From the NCBI GenBank assembly GCA_036250195.1, contig JAVHZZ010000003.1, positions 82,857,418 through 82,921,417 of the forward strand: a stretch of DNA of 64,000 bases. The letters run 5' to 3'. Below the pieces are notes generated by a model. That model was not told the origin of the DNA, did not search any database, and was given only the letters and a program-made list of their open reading frames with translations. Numbering within the stretch: position 1 is the first letter of the stretch; each line of letters starts with the position of its first letter. The stretch is from Mixophyes australis (lineage: Eukaryota; Chordata; Amphibia; Anura; Limnodynastidae). The position numbers and the translations under genes were made by a program. Positions 23,634-34,308 of this stretch are shown here, piece by piece.

Positions 23634-23932
23634 GCTACAGGATGGATTTTGCTTAACAGTCTCAGCTTTGCCCATTATATCAAAAGTGTTAAAAATTAGA
23701 TACAGCACCTTATAAATAAATAATAATACTAAACATATTCTTTACTCCTTTCTAGAACCATTGTAGTCTAAGTGGAAAACAAAATCTACTTACTTCTTTT
23801 TGGTTTCCTCATAGTCTGAATAAACCCTCCCCTGAAAATCACCATAAAAAAGACTCACTGCACACTATAAATTACAGGCTAGAAAGTGGACAATCAAGGG
23901 GTCCCAATTATGCTAGTCCCACACAGCCAAAG

Positions 23933-24661
23933 TGTTACAACTCTGCCTGTTATTTGTATCTAGCAGCAGTACCTTATACCACCAGAGGTGCTGCTGTTCT
24001 GTTCCTGAACTTTTCTACATGCCTGAAGGAGTTAATCACCTTGCATTATGCCTAATTAGAACTGCACCTGTCGCACTGCTTTAAATACCTGCCTCAAGCT
24101 GTGCTCTGGGCAGTTCATCCTTGTATACCTGGCTGCTGCTTGTGTTCCAGTTTGATTCTGCTGATATTTGATCTCCTGTTGTGACCTTGGCCTGTTTACC
24201 GTTTATGCTTGTCTGCTCGTGACCCCGAACCTTGCCTGAATACTGGATACTGCTTGACCTCTCGTTACCTTAGACCTTGGCCTGATTACCGGACTATGCA
24301 AGTTTGCTTGTGACATTTTCTTTGCCTGGACTCTTTGCTTCCTGGACAAGACTTTTTCATCCTGGAATTGGGTAACTCACCCTTCTTATCCTTGCATTCA
24401 ACTATAGTAGCATTCTGTGGAACCTGTTATTTCTGTGTACCTTCCTGCCACACCTGTTCATGTTTATGTTGGAAGTTATACCTGTTTATGAAAACCTGCA
24501 TGTTCCTAGAACTGAATCCTTGCTCATATATTTTGCTTATACCTGTTTATGAAAACCTGCATGTTCCTGGAACTGAATCCTTGCTTATATATTTTGCTGG
24601 AATAAAGACATTTGTATTATACTTCCGTGGCTGCTTGCTGAGTTTACTAGGAATCGTAACA
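23933..24661 (+). repeat. solo LTR, 729 bp
   Basis: TGTTACAACTCTGCC to AATCGTAACA, with a perfect 5-bp duplication CAAAG (23928-23932 and 24662-24666). A TTTAAATA box at 24080-24087 and AATAAA at 24601-24606 set the sense strand. A 61-62-bp stretch is duplicated in tandem at about 24477-24598 ('tttatgaaaacctgcatgtt'). The overall form resembles gypsy LTRs. No internal region remains. Confidence 0.88.
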
Positions 24662-24666
24662 CAAAG

Positions 24667-25667
24667 AGGGTCTTTTCATCACGGGATTGGCAACATCTTC
24701 ATCTGTCATAACCATCAGCCAAATAGATCATAATTCTGCACACTCCATAGAGAACTATGGACACTACCGATGGTGTGTGCATACACACTGCAGAATTGGA
24801 ACAACATTGTTCCATCATTGAACAACATTTTTAGTCTGGTTTAAAAATCAAATGAAATGATAAAATGTTCTTTGGAATGATAATTGTTCATACACAGCGT
24901 ACACACTGTGACATTGGGCCGAACGTCCATTTATTGTTTGATTCGCCCGATAATCAGCTGAAAACATTGCAGCGTGTACCCAGCCTTATACTTTGTACCC
25001 CAAGATGACACCGGGGAAAGCATGCCAGACACCCCCTCACTGCAGCAGAAGAGACAGAGGGAAGCTGCAGCTAAGTTAGAGCGGTTTACTCATTCTTCTA
25101 TGAGGGGAGATGTCAGGGAAAGTCTGTCGGCGGCTTCTGTTCAATCTGGGCTAGTAAAAGAGACAGAGGGAAATTACACCTGGTCAAGTCCCCCACCATT
25201 ACCGACAGGGCAGCTGAACTTATTGATGACAATTGTAGTTCTACAAATGATGAGGAGCCACCGGTCGCCTCAAACTGCAATATAAATATGAGTAGCATGC
25301 AATAAACAAAAAATGAATCATAAATGTAATAGAATTTTCGCTGAAAGCTTGTATTTGCTTATTTTACAAGTGACCATAGGAAGAACATGAATATATTTAT
25401 AAGTAGGCAAAACTCCTAATTATTACACTACCGCACAAAGATTTAACCATTTCATCTGCAATTTCCATGTCTTTAGATGGTTTTTGATTGTTTACAGTGT
25501 GTACATTTTGGTGTTTACTGTATTCTTGGAAACAGAACAACCTATATATAATTATATTTAATATTGTGGTGCAGCATGTTTTGACCTATTGTTATAACAA
25601 CATCCGTGACCCCAGTAGTCACACCACTCATGCAAATGTAACTATATCCAGATATATCAATGCCCAT
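24667..25667. other. mostly unassigned; possible MITE end near 24980
   Basis: 24720-24984 ends 'gcgtgtacccagcctta', a form I associate with frog MITEs, but the left end is unclear. An open frame of 104 codons at 24974-25285 is Gln/Arg/Lys-rich at its start and has no recognised motif. It is not supported as a gene. Confidence 0.4.
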
Positions 25668-25673
25668 GCAAAT

Positions 25674-28523
25674 TATTATTATTATTTATTTATAAGGCGC
25701 CACAAGGTTTTCCGCAGCGCTGAACACAGTACAAACAATGGACAGTACAGGGAATAACAGTACAGAACAATAAACGAGTAATACCAAGACTTCAGAGACT
25801 CCAGGCAAAGCAAATATAATGGAGTTGGAGCAGAAGAGAAGGTAGAGAGACAGGAGGGAGAAGAGCACTGCTCATAAGAGCTTACATCCTAATGGGAGGG
25901 GAAACAGACAGCCGGCACAAAGGGAGTCAGAGGAGGGGAGCAAGCACACACCTCTACAGAGGAGGAGCCAGGAGATGAGATTGAGCATGGAGAGAGGGTT
26001 AGGTGAAAGGCTGGTAGGCTTTAAGGAAGAGATGGGTTTTGAGTGTCTGTTTGAAGGAGCACAGGTTAGGGGACAAACGGATGGAGCATGGGAGGTCATT
26101 CCAATGCAGGGGGGCAGCTCGGGAGAAGTTTTGAATTCTGGAGTGGGATGAGGTGATCAGAGTGGACAAGAGGCGACGGTCATTGGCCGAACGCAGGGAC
26201 CGGGCGGGAGTGTGGATGGAGAGGAGATTGGAGATATAGGGGGCAGTAGAGTGGGAGAGGGCCTAGTAGGTGAGGGTAAGAAGTTTGAAAAGGATATGGT
26301 AGGTGAAGGGGAGCCAGTGAAGGGCAAGGCAGAGAGGTGAGGCAGAAGAGGAGCGGCGGGAAAGGAAGATGAGCCTCGCAGATGCATTGAGTATAGAACG
26401 AAGGGGGGCGAGGCGAGAGCGTGGGAGGCCAGTGAGGAGAAGGTTGCAGTAGTCCAGCCGGGAGATGATAAGCGCGTGGACAATGGTTTTGGTTGCTTCA
26501 TGAGAAAGGAAGGGCCGGATGCGAGAGATATTACGAAGTTGGAAGCGACAGGATTGGGCAAAGGATTGAATGTGGGGAGCAAAAGAGAGGGAGGAGTCGA
26601 GGGTGACGCCCAGACAGCGGAGTTGGGGAACAGAGGAGATGGTGGAGTTGTTAACAGTAATGGAGAGATCCAGATGGGATGAGGATTTAGACGGAGGGAA
26701 AACAATGAGTTCGGTTTTAGCAATGTTAATTTTGAGAAAACGTGAGGACATCCAAGAGGAGATGGCAGAGAGGCAGTCAGATACACGAGAGAGGAGGGGG
26801 GGGAAAGATCAGGAGAAGAGATGTAAAGTTGAATATCATCGGCGTATAGGTGATACTGAAGGCCGAATGAGGTGATGAGAGCACTGAGGGAAGAAGTGTA
26901 GAGTGAGAAGAGTAGAGGGCCAAGAACAGAGCCCTGAGGGACTCCTACAGGGAGGGCAGAGGGGCGGGAGGATGAACCGGAAATGGATACAGAAAAAAGA
27001 GTGGTTGGTGAGGTAAGAGGTGAACCAAGTAAGGACAGAACAAGAGAGGCCGAGAGAGTGAAGGGTCTGCAAGAGGAGGGGTGGTCTACGGTGTCAAAGG
27101 CTGCAGATAGGTCCAGGAGGATGAGCAGGGAAAATTGACCATTGGATTTAGCAGAGAGGAGATCATTAGTTACACTGGTCAGGGCGGTTTCAGTAGAGTG
27201 GAGGGGGCGGAAGCCAGATTGGAGGGGGTCAAGGAGGGAATAGTCAGAGAGGTGACAGATGAGGCGATTGTACACAATTCGCTCAAGGAGTTTGGAGGCA
27301 AAGGGGAAAAGAGAAATGGGGAGGTAATTGGCGAGTGAGGTGGGATCAAGATTAGGTTTTTTGAGAATAGGAGAGATAAGGGCATGTTTGAAGGAGGAGG
27401 GGACAGTGCCAGTGGTGAGAGACAAGTTGAAGAGGTTTGCTAAGTAGTCACAGACAGTGGGGGAGAGGGAGCGAAGAAGGTGAGAGGGGATGGGATCCAG
27501 GTGGCAGGTAAATGGGGGAGAGGAAAGAATGAGGGAGTGGACTCCATCGCCCAAAGTAGGGCTGAAGGAGCACCAGGGTGGGACGAGGGGGGAGGGAGGA
27601 GCGGAGAGGGGGGCAAGAGAGAAAAGGGAGGAGGAGATATCAAGACGGATGGCCTCAATTTTGGAGGAGAAAAAGGAGGCAAAATCAGTAGCGGAGAGGG
27701 AGAGTGGGATAGGAGGAGGGGGAGGGGTGAGGAGAGAGGTGAATGTGGCAAAGAGGCGGCAGGGATTAGAGGACTGGGAAGAAATGAGGGACTTAAAGAA
27801 GGATTGTTTAGCAAGGGAGAGAGCGGAGCAGTAGGAGGAGAGGATGAACTTGAAGTGAAGGAAGTCAGCCAGGGAGCGAGATTTCCTCCAGAGGCGTTCA
27901 GCAGCACGGGTGCACTTCTGGAGGAAGCGGGTGAAGTTGGAGTGCCAGGGTTGGGAAATAAGGCGGCGGCGGTGGAGGACAGAAGTGGCAGGGGCGATAG
28001 CATCCAAGGAAGTGGTGAGAGAGAGGTTATAGAGGGAGGTGGCTTGGTCAGGGCAGACCAGGGAGGGAAGAGGGGATAGAAGAGTTTCAAGAGAGGAGGA
28101 AAGGGAAGAAGGGTCAACAGCATCAAGATTGCGTCTAGTGAGGGTAGTTTTAGGGAGAGGGAAAGCAGGGTAAGGGACAGATTGAAGGAGAGTAGATGGT
28201 GATCGGAGAGTGGAAAGGGAGAGTTGGAGAAGTCAGAGAGATCACATAGGTGAGAGAAGACCAGGTCAAAGGAGTGACCAAGGCAATGGGTGGGGGAGGA
28301 GGTCCACTGAGTGAGGCCAAGGGAGGAAGAAAGTTTAATGGAGGCGGGGTCAGAGGGGAGGTCGATGGGGATGTTAAAGTCTCCAAGTATGATGGAGGGG
28401 AGGTCAGAGGAGAGGTAGTGGGGAAGCCAGGCTGCAAAGTTGTCCAGAAAGAGGGAAGTGGGGCCAGGGGGGCGGTATAGGACTGAGACACGGAGGTGAA
28501 TGGGGGTGAAGAGGCGGATAGAG
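25674..28523 (-). mobile_element. L2 LINE, 2.85 kb, 5'-truncated within the endonuclease
   Basis: Copies itself by target-primed reverse transcription. Read right to left: an endonuclease part with LGDFNIPID (28394-28362) and SDHHLL near 28205; then an RT with [38 protein letters not shown] and [11 protein letters not shown] (near 26830); then [13 protein letters not shown] and [13 protein letters not shown] (26751-26263); then a 3' UTR ending in the ATT/AAT tail at 25674. Frame changes occur near 27070, near 26990 and at the G-run around 26797. Flanks share GCAAAT (25668-25673, 28524-28529), a probable target duplication. G/A-rich plus-strand open frames here are its antisense. Confidence 0.9.
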
Positions 28524-28529
28524 GCAAAT

Positions 28530-29406
28530 CAAAACAAACATGTCATATAAACTGGTCACATTGCTATCAACCTACAATGTTTATCATACACAGTAAACAT
28601 GAAACATTTTTAAGGTTTATGGAGAGGGTTTAAGTCATAGACTATATCTCTACATGAACAGCTTCAACAATAGTGACATCTACAGGACATAAAATATATT
28701 GCCTAACATTCATAAAGTGGAATAGTATCCTAACAAAATGTTTTTAATACATTCAATTCAATCTATTTCATCATAAAATAAATGGCAGAAGTTTATTTAG
28801 ATTTATTTTACACAACTCTTTATAAAGTATATTTTAGCAATAGTGCTTCTTGTACAATCACTTATTTGAATTACCTCTAAAATGAGATGTTGACTTCTCT
28901 AATTAAAATCGGAATGCTTTTTTTTATTGCTTTAAGTCTATGGGCTCTATTTATTAACCAGAGAAAAGTCCTATCTCCAGTGAAGGCTAATGTTATCACA
29001 TCCGGCTTAACAGGGCTTCTCCCTATCTATTAAGGGGGTCACTGCCGGTGATAGCAATCCTATGTAACAACCACCGGTGATAGCCTCCCCATACATAGCA
29101 TTGGGAAAGCTATTTAAAAAGTACTACAGCAATTCTTCATCTGTTAGAGCCATCTCAGAATGTGATAACGGAAGAAATTCAATGGAAAAATGCTTTATTA
29201 TTTCCGTAAAACATTTTTAAAATTGGCAAAACGTTTAAAAGATTTTTTTATTTTTAATAGTTTTTAAATCTATTTTTAAACATTTTTTCCATTTAGTGCC
29301 ACTGAAAGCCCAAGTCTGCGTATATCCGCCTGAGACTGACCCAGCAAAGCAGTAAGTAAAGCCTCAACCTTCCTGAACAGTATCGCTGAGACAGCTAAGT
29401 ATCACA
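28530..29406. other. unassigned, no gene seen
   Basis: AT-rich. Around 28940-29170 'ctctatttattaac' and 'accaccggtgatagc' suggest an old palindromic repeat, but ends could not be fixed. Confidence 0.45.
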
Positions 29407-29414
29407 GTGTGTAT

Positions 29415-29672
29415 CACACTTACCAACTTTGTATAGTTGGTTTCCGGGAGCCTGTCATGGGAGGTGGGCATGATGGGGGCGGGGCTCCAAAATGTGCGTC
29501 ATTTTGGACCCGACCCAGTGACGTCATGACGCAAACGCGTCATTTGAAAGCGGGGGCGGGGCCAAACGCAGCGAGTCACCGGGAATCGCGGCATTTGGGA
29601 TCCGGGAGATTGCCACACTCTCCCGGGAGTCTGTGAGACTCTCGCAAAATGCGGGGGTAGTTGGCAAGTATG
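29415..29672. mobile_element. hAT-type MITE, 258 bp, exact 8-bp duplication
   Basis: CACACTTACCAACTTTG at the left and AGTTGGCAAGTATG at the right form inverted ends. GTGTGTAT flanks both sides (29407-29414 and 29673-29680). The centre is GC-rich with CpG and 'tgacgtcatgacgc'. It does not code for a protein. Confidence 0.85.
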
Positions 29673-29680
29673 GTGTGTAT

Positions 29681-30245
29681 GCACTCAAGACCAGCAGAGT
29701 CCATAGATCTTTATGGAGTGTTCAGAGTCATGATCCTTTCAGCAGATTGCTATGATGGATGTAGAACACAAATCTGACGATAAATCATGTAGAATGAGTT
29801 TAGTTTGTACACATGAATCGCCATGTTGATTGGGACTTTTTTTTTTTTTACAGATGTTGGTAAAATCTCATCAGGAGAAATTTTGTATAGTGTGTATAGT
29901 GTATAGTGTGTATCAGCCCAAAAAAGAGCTGTTTTGACATAAGTCTCTTGCAACGCAATATGTTCTTATCATAATCACCCTGAATTTCTGCAGTGTCAAT
30001 AGATTAATAAAAATAAAATGCTGTTTACCAATTTGCACAATGTATATAACAAACAAAGATTCTGTCTTCACTTTAATTATTTGGAAACATTAAAATGTGG
30101 AGCTGGCAATTAACCAACACTGTTGTGACATTAGCTGGGATTTTCTAGTCACCAGTAATAGGAAGATAGAACAGATGACAATGGAAATTTTTCATTATAT
30201 TGTCAAAATGAGTCAGTGTGTGATTGTGTGTCTGATGAAGCAGTC
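29681..30245. other. unassigned, no gene seen
   Basis: AT-rich sequence with short unrecognised open frames only. Confidence 0.5.
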
Positions 30246-30248
30246 TAA

Positions 30249-30457
30249 GGGGGAATTCAATTGGCCGCGTTACTGTAAAAAGTAATGCAGTCTGCGCACT
30301 ATTAGCAAAATTACGGTAATAGTGTGCATAATTACCGTTAATACAGTCATTTCAGCGCTGGCTCCCTGAGCTACGAGCAGAAAGCACGGTTAAAATTACC
30401 GTATTAACGATAATAAGTTTTCCGTGGCGGTTTTCCGGGGGGAATTGAATTCGCCCC
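30249..30457. mobile_element. Harbinger-like MITE, 209 bp, TAA duplication
   Basis: GGGGGAATTCAATTGGC and its counterpart CCGGGGGGAATTGAATTCGCCCC form the ends, with TAA on both sides (30246-30248, 30458-30460). TAA/TTA targets are typical of PIF/Harbinger. The interior ('ccgtattaacg', 'tccctgagct') is related to family B at 8915 and 13658. Confidence 0.8.
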
Positions 30458-30653
30458 TAAGTCTGTTTGTTTCGAAAACTTTAACTATGCTTTGTGATGC
30501 AAAGGTTTTACAGTATTATGTTATGTATCAGATATTACCAATATGGCTTCTATAAATAAATTTATCCTAACGTCGTAGGCCAGTAAAAGTCATAGGGAGC
30601 AAAATATGAAGATGAGGTGAACTAAGGATTAATTGTATTATCTCTTTCAGGGT

Positions 30654-31011
30654 ATCATCACCATCATCATCACCATTTATTTATATAGCGTCACTGATTC
30701 CGCAGCGCTGTACAGAGAACTCATTCACATCAGTCTCTGCTCCATTGGAGCTTACAGTCTACATTCCTTAACATATATACACACACACACACACACACTA
30801 GGGTCAAATTTGATAGCAGCCAATTAACCTACCAGTATGTTCTTGGAGTGTGGGAGGAAACCGGAGCACCCGGAGGAAACCCACGCAAACACCCACGCAA
30901 ACACGAGGAGAACATACAAACTCCACACAGATGAGGCCATGGTCGGGAATTGAACTCATGAACCCAGCGCTGTGAGGCAGAATTGCTAACCACTTAGCCA
31001 CCGTGCTGCCC
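30654..31011 (-). mobile_element. tRNA-derived SINE with L2-type 3' tail
   Basis: On the minus strand it starts GGGCAGCACGGTGG. RNA polymerase III boxes are present: A box TGGCTAAGTGG (31000-30990) and B box GAGTTCAATTCCC (30957-30945). The body, with 'gtgggtttcctccgggtgct', is the conserved block of DANA/HE1-like (V-SINE) repeats. The 3' part ('acagcgctgcgg' and 'ataaataaatggtgatgatg') copies the tail of the L2 LINEs in this window, so L2 machinery probably mobilised it. A CA microsatellite (30779-30799) interrupts the junction. Confidence 0.85.
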
Positions 31012-31600
31012 AATGGTGTAGAAAATATGTATTTATTCTATTTTATACATAGTTGCCTATTCTCCCAGAATGTCTGGGACACTACCGAATTTATGGGCAG
31101 GACAACCTCCCGTAGTCTGTTTCTTCGTTGGTGAAGTGGGTGGGGCAAAATTTGTCATCCTGGCCTTGCCCCCTGTTGTGGTAGGCTGAAAATGGGAACA
31201 TTTGGCAGGGAGTGGGCCTAACAATGCGATTCGCATGGCTATGCCCGCTTGATGAACCCCCCTTCCAAAGGTCTTGCTGGCAAATATGATATTTTAGCAA
31301 TAGATGAAAGATAACACCAGCCAAAATTACAATTTTAGCTTTGAAGAGATGAAATAAAAATTAATGCTTACTTAACTTCTACTCTTCATTCTCTGAATCC
31401 GTCGATGTCCCCAATGGATCTGTTGATTCTATACCACACTCTACTCTCCACCTCCATTGCATCTCCCCTGTTAAGTTCCCATTTGGGTGAATAGCTTAAA
31501 GTTATACTAGTATAGAATAAATAGCTATATTTAGTACTTTAACATTGATTGTAATATTCAGAATCAAAACCCCTGCCTCCTTATGCAGTGTTGAAGTTCC
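31012..31600. other. unassigned, no gene seen
   Basis: No recognised element. The sequence runs into the truncated 5' end of the L2 copy somewhere near 31600-31640. Confidence 0.45.
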
Positions 31601-31619
31601 AACATATACACATCGAAAG

Positions 31620-33748
31620 ACCAGACTTTCTAACATTTAAATCAGGGGAAGTGATAACCCCAAAAGCCTCTTTAACACATTTAACTCTCTTCTGAATCCT
31701 CCTGCCCCAAATCCTCCAACTAACATCAGTGCACAGGATCTTGCTTCCTATTTCAAGGACAAAATTGATAAGATCAGGCTTGAAATGGTGTCTCCCTTGA
31801 CAAGCAATCTGCTCAATTCCTTTGTAGCACCCTCTGACACTCTCTCTTCATTTGATCCCACAAATGAAGAGGAAGTTTCTACTCTCTTCTCATCTTCCTA
31901 CTCTACCTCCTGTCCTCTTGATCCCATTCCCTCACAAATGGGTATGTCCCTGTCTCCTGTGCTCATTCCCCCTCTAACTAAAATCTGTAATCTATCTCTT
32001 TCTACTGGTATTTTTCCATCTATATTCAAGCATGCAGTGATTACTCCCATTTTAAAAAAACAGAATTCTGACCCTAACTCTCTCATAAATTACCGCCCCA
32101 TCTCCCAGCTCCCATGCCCCTCCAAGCTTCTCGAGAGAATTGCCTACACACACGCCTCACGCACTTTCTTACAGCAAACAACCTATTGGATCCTCTTCAG
32201 TCAGGCTTTCACTCTCAACACTCCACAGAGACTGCGCTGACCAAAGTTGTCAATGATTTGATCACAGCAAAAAATAATATCCAATACTCTCTTCTAATTC
32301 TCCTGGATCTCTCTGCTGCATTTGACACTGTTGACCACTCTCTCCTCATACAAACGCTACAATCCCTAGGTCTTGAAGGCACTGTCCTATCCTGGTTCTC
32401 ATCCTACCTATCTAATCGCTCTTTCAGTGTTAATTTCTCTGGATCCACCTCTGCTCCGCTTCCTTTATCAGTTGGAGTACCACAAGGCTCAGTCCTAGGT
32501 CCTCTGCTATTCTCTATCTACACCCCTTCTCTTGGAAAACTAATAAGCTCCTTTGGATTTCAGTATCATCTCTATGCGGATGATACACAAATTTATCTAT
32601 CCTCTCCTGATCTTTCACCATCTGTGTTGTCTCGCGTTACTGACTGTCTTTCTGCCATTTCATCTTGGATGTCTTCTCGCCAAATCAAAAACTGAATTAA
32701 AAATATTCCCACCCAAAAACAGAAGCTTCCTGCCTGACATTTCTATTTCTGTCGATAACATGACCATAAATCCCACCCCGCAAGCTCGTTGCCTAGGTGT
32801 AATCCTTGATTCACAACTGTCATTTATTCCCCACATCAACTCTATATCTAAATCATGTTACATACACCTAAAGAACATTTCCAGAATACGCACATATCTG
32901 ACACAAGACACCGCAAAAACATTAATTCATGCACTCATCATCTCCCGCATCGACTATTGCAATTCCCTCCTTACTGGTCTTCCCAAAGTCAGACTTGAAC
33001 CCCTACAATCTATTTTGCATGCAGCGGCTAGACTGATTTTCCTTACAAACCGTTATTCCTCTGCTGAGCCACACTGTCAGTCTCTACATTGGCTGCCTGT
33101 ATTTCAACGAATCCAATATAAAATTCTTCTACTAACATACAAGGCCATCAACAAAATTGCACCGACATACATTTCCTCACTTGTCTCGAAATATCTCCCT
33201 ACTCGACACCTCCGTCGTGCACAAGATCTACGTCTCTCCTCCGCTCTCATCACATCCTCCCATTCTCGGTTACAGGATTTTTTCCGGGCTGCACCTACTT
33301 TGTGGAATTCCCTCCCACGCACAGTAAGACTTTCCTTTAGTCTTCAAACCTTCAAGCGTTCACTGAAAACCCACCTCTTCAGACAAGGTTATGATATTCC
33401 TCAACCATCATCTTAATTTCCCTAGATTACCCTATTACCATCCTCTACACTGCTAACGCAAGACAACAACCTTCTGACCAACATTGCAACACACACAGCC
33501 CACTCAGTACTTTTACCTTTGCAGTCTGGCTGATCCATTACGCAATATGATGTAGCACATGCCCTTGTGTTTCTAACTCCCATTGTCCTATAGATTGTAA
33601 GCTTGTGAGCAGGGTTCTCTTACCTCTCTGTCTGTATGTATTACCCAGTATTGTCTTATTAATGTTTGTTCCCAATTGTAAAGCGCTACGGAATTTGCTG
33701 GCGCTATATAAATAAATGTTGATGATGATGATGATGATGATGATAATG
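31620..33748 (+). mobile_element. L2 LINE, 2.1 kb, 5'-truncated before the RT
   Basis: RT protein in three overlapping frames: 31785-32240 with [18 protein letters not shown]; 32114-32695 with [29 protein letters not shown] and [11 protein letters not shown]; and 32553-33416 with RCLGVILDSQLSF, RIDYCNSLLTGLP, the LHWLPV block and a C-terminus ending in TFKRSLKTHLF. Two single-base frame changes (about 32130-32200 and near 32690) stop it being a working enzyme. The endonuclease is absent. The 3' UTR has 'agcgctacggaatttgctgg' and a (GAT)n tail at 33718-33748. It is a different, less GC-rich subfamily from 25674-28523. Confidence 0.9.
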
Positions 33749-34306
33749 TCCCCAAAGTGAGGAACATGTATATGCAGAAGGTGTGCCTCAGCAGTTAAAT
33801 GCATTGACTGACACAAAGAGACGTACTGGAGACCCCGATTTGAATCCCACCGTCAATTCATTATGGGCATGCCATTTTATCTCCCTGTTACCCAGCCACC
33901 AAATACCAGCTTATAAATCGAACTGGTCGGGGTAACTGTTCCTGACAAATGATTTGTGGACGGCACTGTGCAAAAATTGTATGCACTAAATGAAAATTAA
34001 CAAGTAATAACGCAGAATATTAAATATTGCCTCTAAATACTCTTACTATGGAAATCTTGCACACTTATTGTTGTCTCTATTTTCATTCATTCAATTTCAA
34101 ATGCTGTATATTAAAATAAAAAATAAACTTGTCAAACAAAAAATCATAAGGGTAATTTTTTGCTTCCTGCTATTAATGATAAATTCTGCTCTGTAAATTC
34201 AACACAGAATTGCTTGCTGAAATTATTACTGACTTGTTGAAATTCTTTTTGCAGTGGCATGATTATTTCAATCTGCAAAATGAAGCCTAGAAACATCTAT
34301 ACAAAC
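33749..34306. other. unassigned, no gene seen
   Basis: AT-rich between the L2 tail and the Tc1 left end, with no motif recognised. Confidence 0.5.
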
Positions 34307-34308
34307 TA

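Noticed and set aside
24335..24733. 132-codon plus-strand open frame
   Set aside because: Lies mostly within the solo LTR (23933-24661) and runs past its end. No motif.
24974..25285. 104-codon open frame starting MYPALYFVPQDDTG
   Set aside because: A resemblance to the start of a LINE ORF1 was considered, but no motif, coiled-coil pattern or neighbouring LINE part supports it.
27480..28079. 199-codon Gly/Glu-rich plus-strand open frame
   Set aside because: Antisense of the pyrimidine-rich L2 coding strand. The minus strand carries the endonuclease/RT motifs.
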